Shown in pieces: positions 1 to 8,844 of a stretch of DNA of 64,000 nt. The position numbers and the translations under genes were made by a program. This DNA comes from Vitis vinifera (taxonomy: Eukaryota; Streptophyta; Magnoliopsida; Vitales; Vitaceae). Position 1 is the stretch's first letter; each line of letters opens with the position of its first letter. The notes beneath the pieces are model-generated. The model saw nothing but the letters and a program-made list of their open reading frames with translations. It was not told where the DNA came from and did no database searches. Where the stretch lies: contig NC_081810.1 of assembly GCF_030704535.1 (NCBI RefSeq), positions 1,178,501 to 1,242,500 on the forward strand, written 5' to 3'.

Positions 1-407
1 AGTTATTTTTTAAAAATTTAAGTACTTATATTATAAATTTTGATATCTTCGTGGAAAATATGTGCGTCTTTAAATATGATAATAGGACAAGGACAATTGA
101 CAAAGATTAAACTTATGATGATAATTAATCATTTATGTCCAACTAGTCCATGGTCTTTCCAAGTTTTCCTTCTTTCCATTCAAAAACGGCATGCTATTAC
201 TAGTCGATAGGACATACAAATTACCCAAAACCACCAAGTGCTCAAGGCAACTGGAGGGGCATTTTGGTCATTCTCGTTAGAAATTTTCCCCATTGTGATG
301 TGTCTTTGACTGGTTGGCATCTAGGACTTGGTCTTTGCGCAGTTGGTAACTATGACGGCTTGGAAATTGGAAAATATTATTGTACCGAAAATGAAACATT
401 CAATGTG
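1..407. other. Upstream region of dirigent gene 1, rearranged
   Basis: Bases 1-80 resemble the block at about 11770-11850 upstream of dirigent gene 3. Bases 81-134 match, in inverted orientation, the downstream-block sequence at about 10041-10095. From about 135 onward the sequence follows the proximal promoter of dirigent gene 2 (about 7874 onward). The TTTCTAGAAAA-containing GC-richer block found upstream of the other three genes is absent. No gene is seen here. Confidence 0.6.
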
Positions 408-415
408 TATATATA
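408..415 (+). promoter_or_regulatory. TATA box of dirigent gene 1
   Basis: TATATATA followed by GCCTAGG, 104 bp before the chosen ATG. The same TATA-GCCTAG arrangement occurs before all four dirigent genes, which supports it as the core promoter. Confidence 0.75.
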
Positions 416-419
416 GCCT

Positions 420-496
420 AGGTTTTGTGAGCAAATGTATATGACTCAAGTTTTGTGAGCAAAGGTATATCATAACTCAGGTTTTGTGAGCAAAGG
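420..496 (+). repeat. 28-bp leader repeats, 3 units (dirigent gene 1)
   Basis: Three imperfect direct repeats of about 28 bp, each containing GGTTTTGTGAGCAAA or AAGTTTTGTGAGCAAA, lie between the TATA box and the start codon and should therefore be in the 5' untranslated leader. Homologous arrays precede the other three dirigent genes, with three or four units. Confidence 0.8.
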
Positions 497-511
497 GTGT
501 GCACTGTAGCC

Positions 512-1093
512 ATGGCTAAAGCTCTCCTCATTTCACCTTCCTACTTCATCTTCTTCATCTTCTTCGTTTTCTCTTATGCCACAATCCCAGTTTTCGGAGA
601 AGAATATAGCTATGTCAAAACTGTTGATTTTGAGAAAATGAATCTACCGAAGGAAAAGGTAACACACTTTCAACTTTATTGGCAAGATGTTGTTAGTGGG
701 TCCAATGCAACCTCTGTCACAGTGATTCAACCAGTGAATAACTCGTTACCATTTTTTGGTATGGTAAATATAATTGATAACTCATTAACCGTTGGGCCAA
801 ATTTGAGCTCAAAAACAGTTGGAAAGGCCCAAGGGCTTTATGCATCTACGGGACAAAAAGAATCTTCATTATTGATGGTTATGAATTTTGCATTTACTGA
901 TGGCAAATACAATGGTAGCACATTCACCGTGGTAGGACGAAATAATGTAAATGCTGAGGTGAGGGAAATGCCGATAATCGGTGGCAGTGGGCTTTTCCGA
1001 TTTGCTAGAGGTTATGCTTTAGCATCAACTTACTCATCCAACGACAAAGGAGATGCCACTATTGAATACAATTGTTATGTCATACATTATTGA
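512..1093 (+). CDS. Dirigent protein 1 of 4
   Basis: The intronless ORF encodes 193 residues. The start is the ATG in the context GCCATGGCT; the reading frame is open upstream but has no earlier ATG nearby. A hydrophobic signal peptide covers about residues 1-29 and is followed by EEYSYVK, so the protein should be secreted to the apoplast. The rest is a single dirigent domain: a LYWQDVVSG segment, DNSLTVGP, KAQGLYAST, MNFAFTDGKYNGST, and the C-terminal hallmark REMPIIGGSGLFRFARGYAL, ending in CYVIHY. Several N-glycosylation sequons (NAT, NNS, NLS, NGS) are present. Known dirigent proteins are beta-barrels that steer stereoselective coupling of phenoxy radicals in lignan and lignin-like pathways; the substrate here cannot be told. 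A tandem polyadenylation-like AATAAAATAAAATAAAAT lies at about 1264. It is closest to gene 2. Confidence 0.95.
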   Translation: MAKALLISPSYFIFFIFFVFSYATIPVFGEEYSYVKTVDFEKMNLPKEKVTHFQLYWQDVVSGSNATSVTVIQPVNNSLPFFGMVNIIDNSLTVGPNLSSKTVGKAQGLYASTGQKESSLLMVMNFAFTDGKYNGSTFTVVGRNNVNAEVREMPIIGGSGLFRFARGYALASTYSSNDKGDATIEYNCYVIHY

Positions 1094-1700
1094 TGTTTTT
1101 TCTTTTTCTTTTTTTAATTTTTTGTGTGGAGTTTTGATTCACAATAGTGATATACTTAAATAATTGTGTGTTCCCACCATAGGTAAGTGGGATTCTCTAG
1201 TTTTGTTTAATTTGAATAAATTAGGTGGCTTTTACTTCACCTAATTGAATGTAAGCATACTTTAATAAAATAAAATAAAATGATTATTTATGTGGATTAA
1301 TTACTTTCTTGAAATTTGTTAAACCATACTTTACTCTATTATAAAAAAGTTGGAGATAAGTAAATTTAAAAGCTTATATCAACAAAGTTGAAGTGGCATC
1401 ACTTTTCTATTCAACTTATCTAGGCTTTGTTTGATAAAAATGACATAATTCTTTGATTTCACATGACCCAAATTATCTTAACCAAACTAAAATATATTCA
1501 ACTTTCACTAATTTTTAGTCATATATAATGATAATGAAGTTAGAAAAAGCTCAAAAATTTGTGGAGCATTCCCATTTACAAAAATGTTTTTAAGAAATGT
1601 TTTGATGAAAATTATAAATTTTATTTACCTTGATATACAAGCTAACTTTTTCCTTTGTTTGACCTAAGATATCATTTAATTGAACATATTTCAAAAGAAG
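1094..1700. other. Conserved downstream block of dirigent gene 1
   Basis: AT-rich 3' region shared with the other dirigent units (for example AATTAGGTGGCTTTTACTTC and AAACTAAAATATATTCAACT). It contains the A-rich polyadenylation signal near 1264. It breaks off at about 1700, just after TTGAACATATTTCAAAAGAAG, where the PMD element begins. No ORF of interest. Confidence 0.6.
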
Positions 1701-3303
1701 TTCATTTATTGCACCTCATTGTTTACATATAACTCCACATGATGACTAGCTGCCTCCACCTCCATTGGCCATTCGGTATATATTATAATATTACCACAAA
1801 TTTTAATATTATGATGATACATGCATAAACTTAAATTCTAACATTTATTTATTTATTTATTCTTTGTTAGTTTATTTTTATAGTTGGAGATATGAGTTTC
1901 AGACTAGTTCGATTAGCATGCACGTCTTAGCTCGGTATAGTCATCATCTTGATTGACTTACAACATATCAGGTAGTAAAAGTGTGATTCATTTCTTATAC
2001 TTGTTTCTCTAAACAAATTCTAAATCACTTATTATATCTAACATTTCTTTGGTACAGATTATATGGCAACCTTATGTTGATGACATGAATGTTGGTCTTC
2101 CTGATTATTGTACTGCTGGGAAATATATATAGTGCACTATCTCACCTTTGATATGTTTCCACATAATTGAATGGTATAGACCTGATCGAGTATTGCTGCA
2201 GTTTGGATTTCATCAAAGGATTCCTCAGCCATGTAATAATGAGTCAATCTTACACAAATGTGATTTGAGAGGTATACATGATGTTGATTAGACTACTTGA
2301 TACGGAGACTACATTCAATGTTGGATCTCTAGGCGTGAGCATATTGCTAGAGGCGAAATGGTTTTAGGTTCATTGGGGTATCATGATCCATACATGGTGT
2401 GGTATCGCTCCATTACTATTCGATTTCTTACTCGAACTAGGTCCTTCCATGAGGTACTGGTAATTTTCATGTTTTATATTTTTATTAAAGTTTATTTTAT
2501 TTTTATAAGAATTTAATTTATCTCCTATTTGACTTACAGACTACCAGCATACACCAGATATATGATATTGCACCTCTAGATGATTTCCACATTCGCAGAC
2601 TATGTATGTATTAGAGGCCATACATGAAATGGATCACTTAGATGCTCCATTTAATGTTGATGCTACTACACAGCTCCAACCTCGATCAGGAGATGTACGA
2701 CCTACACGACAAGGGCCTCGTACAAGGGAGATTAGGCATACACCGGTTGTTACCTGAGTGCAACCATTGAATGACATTAGTCCACCACCTCATCAGCAGC
2801 CAATATCATCCATTACTCAATCAAGAAGTGTATGAACTAGAAGGGAATGGGCTCACATGAGAGGTAGTCTACCACCTCATCAGCAGCCGATATCATCCAT
2901 TACTCGATCAGGAGGTGTATGAACTAGAAAAGGAGCAGCTCATACGAGAAGGACTACGCATACATTTGTTCTTGGAGATGCATCATCGACTGACATTAGC
3001 CCGCCACCTGTTGAGGAGACCCTTATTACACCTATGGAGGTGCCATCCACACCACCCATAGTATTACTTGTTGCGTCATCACCACAACCGATAGAGGCTA
3101 CATTGGTTAATGAGGAGTTAGTTCATATAGCAAATGATGATAAGTGAGGATAAAAGAATGATCGTGGTCGAGGACGTGGTAGGAGACGTGGTCGTGGAGT
3201 TCATGAAGGGATACATGTTAGCCCCATAGAGCCAATAGTGGAACATGCATATCATGGACGTCCACAACGAACAATAAAGGCTCATTCATGCAGTACACAT
3301 TGA
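1701..3303 (+). pseudogene. PMD (plant mobile domain) gene fragment, copy A
   Basis: This aligns with the second half of the better copy at 14166-16515. It begins at the PHRLRIAPHDDQLPP-equivalent segment and runs through exons equivalent to WRDEF...HHLDRL and IIWQPYVDDMNVGLP to the proline and glycine-arginine rich tail. It is clearly dead. Relative to copy B, tryptophan codons are stops at 2130-2132, 2289-2291, 2833-2835 and 2920-2922, an arginine CGA is TGA at 2298-2300, and another stop lies near 1744. Intron positions are still visible. The PMD family (called serine/threonine phosphatase 7 long form homolog in many annotations) includes cellular MAIN/MAIL proteins and many transposon-borne copies; this is the latter. 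Confidence 0.75.
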
Positions 3304-3654
3304 GGACGTTACTACATATGACTTGTATTTTGGATACTATTAGTATTTTGCATATCATTATTTTGGACAAATACTTAAGATGTATATTTATACTTGTTAT
3401 ATTTTGGATTAACTAACTTTTTATTAACGCAAGTTCTATTGTATTCTATCTATTTTGGACTTATTTTACACAAAATAGTATTGTTACTATTTTGGAAAGG
3501 TGCTGATTTAATTGACATTTGGTTTACTTGTTTTCATTGGTTTTGGATTGAATGTCAAAATATTGAATATAATGTATACAGGTGATAAACTTTAAACATT
3601 TGGTTATATATATAGAAGGTAATATTGATTAAAAGATAGATTTTTTTTTCTTTT

Positions 3655-5040
3655 GTGGAAGGTGTCTCTTCAAGAGATACATTCGGCATAAATTCGAAAT
3701 TTTCCACTATGTGTGGAAATTGTAGTAAGTGTCTCTTGAAGAGACACTTACAGTATAAACCTAATTTTTAAAAAATTATGGAAGGTGTCTATTCAAGAGA
3801 CACCTTTAGTATAATTCCATTTTTTTGGAAATGTGGAAGGTATCTCTTGAAGAGACACCTTCAGTATAAATTCGAAATTTTCCCTATGTATGGAAATTGT
3901 GAAAAGAGTCTCTTGAAAAGACGCTTTCAATATAAACCCAATTTTTTTAAAATTATGGAAGGTGTCTCTTCAAGAAACACCTTTAGCATAAATTCAAAAT
4001 TTTCAACTATGTATGGAAATTGTAGAAAAGAGACACTTTCAATATAAACCCAATTTTTTTAAAATTATGGAAGATGTCTCTTCAAAAGACTTCTTTAGTA
4101 TAAATCCATTTTTTAGGGAATTATTTCGAAAATTTCAACTATGTATGGAAATTGTGGAAAGTGTCTCTTGAAGAAACACTTTCAGTATAAACCCAATATT
4201 TTTTTTTTTTAAATTATGGATTTAGTATAAATCCAATTTTTTGGGGATTGTAGGTGTCTTTCAAAAGACATCTTTAATATAAAATCAATACAAGTTAAAA
4301 TTTGTGAAATTGTGGAATCAAAAGGCACTTTTAGTATATATTGGAATTTATGGAATTGTGGAAAGTGTCTCTTGAAGAAACACCTTTAGAATAAATCCAA
4401 TTTTGTGGGAATGGTAGAAGGTGTCTTTTGAAAATACACCTTCAATATAAAATCAAATTTAAGAGACACATAGTAGTATAAATTAAAATTTATGAAATTA
4501 TGGAAGAGACACCTTCAATATAAATCCAATTTTTTGGGAATAGTATAATGTTTCTTTTTAAGAGACTCATTTAGTATATATTAGATTTTGTGGAATTGTA
4601 GAAGGTGTCACTTGAAGACATGCTTTCAGTATAAATCCAATTTTTTTTGAATTGTAAAATGTATCTTTTGAAGATTCAATATAAAATCAAATTTAAGAGA
4701 CACATGATATAAATTAAAATTTGTGAAATAGTGAAAAGTGTCTCTTGAAAAAACACTTTTAGTATATATTGAAATTTATAGAATTGTGGAAAGTGTCTCT
4801 TCAAGACACACCTTTAGTATAAATTCAAATTTTTTGGAATCGTAAAAGGTGTCTCCAAACACCTTTAATACATATTGGATTTTGTGGAATTGTGGAAAGT
4901 GTATTTTCAAGAGACACCTAAAATTCAATTTTCTAAAATTATAGAAGTCAAGAGATACATTTAGGTTAAATTCAATTCTTTTAAATATGTATCATGATTT
5001 TGAAAATTTTGGAAGGTGTTTCTTCAAAAGACACCTTCCA
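3655..5040. repeat. Palindrome array A (GTGTCTCTT/AAGAGACAC)
   Basis: About twenty degenerate units of 60 bp. Each is centred on an inverted repeat with arms GGTGTCTCTT and AAGAGACACC or AGTGTCTCTT and AAGAGACACT around one central base. They are joined by AT-rich linkers containing AGTATAAATTCGAAATTTTCC or AGTATAAACCCAATTTTT. Two linker types alternate in the better-preserved part, giving a higher-order repeat of about 120 bp. Short ORFs here are chance readings of the repeat. The homologous array at 16876-17870 follows the other PMD gene in the same order. Confidence 0.85.
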
Positions 5041-5117
5041 CGTGGCAAAAAACTGTCGTAGATCTATCAATATTTTTTCAACTACCATTTTTTAAAATTG
5101 CTGCAAAAGTTAAAAAA

Positions 5118-5315
5118 GCCCGTATAGAAGTAGTGTTATTAAGTATCAAACTTTAAAGTAAACAATTCTAAAAGCATTTTTTAAATATTTTATGGGATAC
5201 TATTTTTTAAAAATAATATTAATTAAATAAAAAATCCTAACACTAAAACCCAATACATGTATGTATAGGCATCCGTTGCCAAGCTGATTTTTTAAGGAAA
5301 GGAATTGAATATTAA
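5118..5315. other. Resumed dirigent downstream block
   Basis: Sequence matching 10207-10300 and 10730-10810 and the 22304-22890 region resumes after the PMD element, with internal deletions. No gene. Confidence 0.5.
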
Positions 5316-5947
5316 GGAGAATTGTGTTTTGGAGTCAATTGAGCCCAAAAATTAAGACTTGACCCATGAAAGTTACATAATTGATGAGAATGATATAAAA
5401 TATGAAAAGACTAATATACCCTTCAAAACTATTTTAAGTATTTTCTACCACAATGTTTGACAAATTTTTTTATTTTAATTTTTTTAATAATTATTCTAAA
5501 AATTTATTATTTTTAGAAACTAATTTTTTTTAAAAATATAATTCTAAAAACATATCATTTTAAAAAAATAATTTTGACATATTTTTAGTTATTTTTTACC
5601 TACATAATTTTAAATATATATATTTTTCAAGATGTTTGATTTTTAAATAATAATAATAATAATAATAATAATAATTTATTTTTAGTTTTTTTTAAAAGGG
5701 GCATTTTTTTTCCAAATCACTGAATTAAATTAAAATTTATTGAGGTTTACAAAAGAAATAAAATTTAAATTAATATTTTTCTACTTTTTTTTCATCTTCA
5801 ATAAATGTTATTTTTGGAAAAATAAAAAATCTATATCCTTCATCTCAATTTCCATACTTCTTTTTAGTCTTGGGCTTAAATAGTGAATTTATATGGACTA
5901 AAACTTAATTTTTAAACTCAATTAGGTCTAAAACACAATTATACCTA
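5316..5947. mobile_element. MITE with about 60-bp terminal inverted repeats
   Basis: The left end (GGAGAATTGTGTTTTGGAGT...) and the reverse complement of the right end (AGGTATAATTGTGTTTTAGA...) align over about 60 bp, including AATTGAG and AAAAATTAAG. Both sides are flanked by AATATTAA (5308-5315 and 5948-5955), which extends to 8 of 9 matching bases. The homologous empty position near 23285 reads GAATATTAATGG. The 632-bp interior is AT-rich and non-coding. Long inverted termini plus a duplication of 8-9 bp fit a Mutator-type non-autonomous element; hAT is an alternative. Confidence 0.75.
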
Positions 5948-5955
5948 AATATTAA

Positions 5956-6372
5956 TTCTCATATGGTCTCTCTCTCCTCCTCTCTCTCTCATATTCTTTG
6001 AAGAATCTATAATCTATAGAGTTGACTTTTTTAATGCCCATGAGCAGCTGATTTTTGAAGGAAAGTGATTGAATATTAATGGTTGTGAGACCCATTCTCA
6101 TATGTTCTCTCTTCCTCTCCCCCTTTCTCTCTCATATTCTATGATAGAATCCATAGTCAATAGGGTTGATTTTTTTTTTTTTAATGCCCAAGAGCAGCTG
6201 ATTTTTGAAGGAAAGTGATTGAATATTAAGTTGTGAGACCCACTCTCATATGTTCTCTCTATCTCCCCCTCTCTCTCATATTGTATTATAGAATCTATAA
6301 TCTATAGGGTTGATTTTTCTTTTTTTAACGCCCATGAGCAGCTGATTTTTGAAGGAAGGTGGTTGAATCTTA
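5956..6372. repeat. Minisatellite, about 3 units (CT-rich, 120-150 bp)
   Basis: Units contain GTGAGACCCATTCTCATATG, a CT-rich tract, ATAGAATCTATAATCTATAG, a T-run, and GCCCATGAGCAGCTGATTTT. The same family is expanded at 23149-24312. Confidence 0.8.
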
Positions 6373-7870
6373 ATGGGTTGTGAGACCCATTAATATAGAG
6401 AGGAACTCAAAATCCTAATAAAAATGTATTTCAATTAATAATGGATTTTTAATTCATATGCTCATTTTTAATAATTAATTCAAATAAAATAACAAATTAA
6501 AAGTAAAATTGATTTTTTAATTTCATTTTTTATTTCAATGTCTCAAATATATACAAAAAATATGATGATTATTTTCAAGGTTTATAAAACAATTCTACAA
6601 AAATAGATTTTTAAAAAATATTTAAAAATAAGGTGTTTGATAAATCAACTTAATTACTTAATTTAAATAATTAAATAAATTAGATATATTTTTTAAAATA
6701 ATTTAATATTAAAATTATTTTTAATTTTTAATATTAAATTAAACTAATTAATTTATATTTTATTTCAAAACCTTTTTACCTCATTTTCCCATACCAATGC
6801 AAAATAATTAACATATATACCAAACCTTGGCTCACGAGTTTCAATGGTAAAATGACAATTTTATCCAGTAGGATGAAGGGTTTTGGCCCACCACAATAAA
6901 CCTTAGGGCCTGCCTACTTTGTTGGCGGCTGCCACCGTGGAGCCAGACACTTTTGTTAGGCGGGGCATCAAGAGAATTATTAATATATTATAGTTAAGGT
7001 AATTAATGATATTTATTATTATTAAAATTAAATAATTTTAAATATTAATTGTTAAAATGTATCAAATTAAACAACCAATATTTTTTTAAATAAATTAGAT
7101 TTTATAAAAACATTATCAAGAAGATTTAAAAGGAAATTTCAAAATAAATAAAAACTAGAAAAAAAAATATTAGAAATTTTGAATAATTTTAATTATTTTG
7201 TAGTAAAAAACCATAAAATTTATTTTAAAGAATTCAATCATTTATATTATAAGTTTTGATATTTTTCATGAAAAATTGTGCTCCGAGGATTAAAATTTTT
7301 ATAGATATCAAAATTAATATCTTAATTTTTTTTCAAATAACTAAATATAAGATAGTTGAAATGAAATCTTTTACTTAAAACTTATGTTTTATATAATACG
7401 TCATTACGAAGCATGTTAAAAGTTTTATTTTTTATGATTTAGTTAAGTCTAATAAAAAACAAGTATAAAAATGAAAAATTTTGAATAAACAAAAAGAAAG
7501 AAATACCAACATTAAAAGCGATTTTTTTTAATTTTAGTTCAATTTTAATATTTGATTAGTAATTAATAATCAATATTATTTTTTTGATAATAATATTTAG
7601 TTGTCATTGTTTTAAATTTTATATTTATATTTTTTTAGAGGGGATAAATTTTCTATTTTGGTTTTTATTTTCCTAAAAAAATTTAACATATAAAATTGAC
7701 GGTGTGGGGTACACGTGGCCCCCATGAGCCTGACTTGAATGGCAAGCAGGACTCATTTTCTAGAAAAAAAAAATTGTTTCTAGAAAATTGAGGGTTGGGG
7801 AATGGGGACGGGACATGTGACCCCCCTGAGCCTTACTTGGGTGGCGGCAGGGCGCGTTTTCTAGAAAAAG
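6373..7870. other. Upstream block of dirigent gene 2
   Basis: AT-rich, non-coding sequence sharing long stretches with 10960-12480 and 18090-19640, including GGTTTTGGCCCACCACAATA and a GC-richer patch at 6890-6970. No ORF is supported. Confidence 0.6.
7700..7866 (+). promoter_or_regulatory. Duplicated GC-richer promoter block with TTCTAGAA sites
   Basis: Two related segments each combine a GC-rich stretch ending near GAGCC[TC][GT]ACTT with TTTTCTAGAAAA or TTTCTAGAAAA. TTCTAGAA matches the inverted-repeat core of a plant heat-shock element (TTCnnGAA). Single homologous blocks lie at 12375-12455 and 19515-19595. The link to stress control is inference. Confidence 0.4.
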
Positions 7871-8161
7871 TTACGTCCAACTAGTCCGGGGTCTTTCCAA
7901 CTTTTCCTTCTTTCCATTCAAAAAAGGCATACTATCACAAGTCGATAAGACATACAAATTACCCAAAACCACCAATTGCCCAAGGCACCAAAACAAGTAA
8001 TCTGGAGGGGCATTTTGGTCATTATCTTTAGAAAATTTCCCCATTGTGACGTGTCTTCGAGCGGTTGGCAACTAGGACTTGGTCTTTGCGCAGTTGGTAA
8101 CTATGACGCCTTGGAAATTGGAAAAATATTATTCTACGGAAAATGAAACATTCAATATATG

Positions 8162-8169
8162 TATATATA
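8162..8169 (+). promoter_or_regulatory. TATA box of dirigent gene 2
   Basis: TATATATA then GCCTAGG, 104 bp before the ATG at 8266. Confidence 0.75.
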
Positions 8170-8172
8170 GCC

Positions 8173-8250
8173 TAGGTGTTCTGAGCAAATGTAGATAACT
8201 CAGGTTTTGTGAGCAAAGGCACATCATAACTCAAGTTTTGTGAGCAAAGG
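8173..8250 (+). repeat. 28-bp leader repeats, 3 units (dirigent gene 2)
   Basis: Three diverged units with the core TTTTGTGAGCAAAGG; the first is altered to GTGTTCTGAGCAAATG. They occupy the leader between the TATA box and the start. Confidence 0.8.
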
Positions 8251-8265
8251 GTGTGCACAGTAGCC

Positions 8266-8844
8266 ATGGCTAAAGCTCTCCTCATTTCACCTTCTTACTT
8301 CATCTTCCTCGTCTTCCTCATTTTCTCCTATGCCACAATCCCAGTTTTCGGAGAAGAATACAGTTATGTCAAAACTATCGATCTTGAGAAAATGAATCTG
8401 CCGAAGGAAAAGGTAACACACTTTCAACTTTATTGGCAAGATGTTGTTAGTGGGTCTAATGCAACCTCAGTTACAGTGATTGAAGCACTGAATAACTCAA
8501 CATTTTTTGGTTCGGTAAATATAATTGATAACTCGTTGACCGTTGGGCCAAATTTGAGCTCAAAAACAGTTGGAAAATCCCAAGGGTTATACGCATCTAC
8601 AGGACTAGAAGAATCTTCATTATTGATGGTTATGAATTTTGCATTCACCGATGGCAAGTATAACGGTAGCACATTTACCGTGGTAGGACGAAACAATGTA
8701 AATGCTGAAGTGAGGGAGATGCCAATAATTGGTGGTAGTGGGCTTTTCCGATTTGCTAGAGGCTATGTTTTAGCATCGACTTACTCATTCAGCGACAATG
8801 GAGATGGCACTATTGAATACAATTGCTATGTCATACATCATTGA
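8266..8844 (+). CDS. Dirigent protein 2 of 4
   Basis: Intronless, 192 residues from the ATG in GCCATGGCT. It has a signal peptide (about residues 1-29, ending IPVFG) and a full dirigent domain with LYWQDVVSG, DNSLTVGP, MNFAFTDGKYNGST, REMPIIGGSGLFRFARGY and a C-terminal NCYVIHH. Compared with gene 1 it is one codon shorter at the EALNNSTFF segment and has KSQGLYASTGLEES instead of KAQGLYASTGQKES. It should be a secreted, glycosylated dirigent protein guiding phenoxy-radical coupling; the substrate is unknown. An antisense ORF across 8430-8696 is a shadow. The gene keeps its own TATA box, leader repeats and a downstream A-rich polyadenylation signal near 9010. Confidence 0.95.
   Translation: MAKALLISPSYFIFLVFLIFSYATIPVFGEEYSYVKTIDLEKMNLPKEKVTHFQLYWQDVVSGSNATSVTVIEALNNSTFFGSVNIIDNSLTVGPNLSSKTVGKSQGLYASTGLEESSLLMVMNFAFTDGKYNGSTFTVVGRNNVNAEVREMPIIGGSGLFRFARGYVLASTYSFSDNGDGTIEYNCYVIHH

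Larger units (their letters stand above)
1701..5117 (+). mobile_element. PMD element copy A, 5'-truncated
   Basis: Composite repeat related to the one at 13980-17959. It holds the 3' part of a decayed PMD gene, a spacer of about 350 bp, a palindrome-rich array and a short terminal segment ending GCAAAAGTTAAAAAAGCCC. The left edge lies inside the PMD coding region, so the 5' half is missing. The right edge abuts dirigent downstream sequence (TATAGAAGTAGTG, also at 10207 and 22304). The transposon class is unresolved: no terminal inverted repeats, LTRs or target duplication were found. The palindromic subterminal repeats and CGCAAAA motif recall CACTA-type elements, but that is inference. Confidence 0.6.

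Noticed and set aside
497-511. Extra five N-terminal codons on each dirigent ORF (same at 8251, 12866, 19983)
   Set aside because: They begin at GTG. The first ATG, in a good context and directly before the signal peptide, is the eukaryotic start.
3778-4047. 89-residue ORF, and similar ones at 16878-17093 and 17292-17480
   Set aside because: They are translations of the palindrome array and repeat the same peptide because the DNA repeats.
3655-5040. CRISPR-like array
   Set aside because: Regular short palindromic repeats, but the linkers are themselves repeats, not unique spacers, and this is plant nuclear DNA.
5101-5140. TAGTG after the PMD element copy A as a CACTA-type terminus
   Set aside because: TATAGAAGTAGTG also occurs at 10207 and 22304 in units without the element, so it belongs to the dirigent flank.
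8430-8696. Antisense ORF across dirigent gene 2
   Set aside because: Shadow of a well-supported gene, not conserved as an ORF in the other copies.
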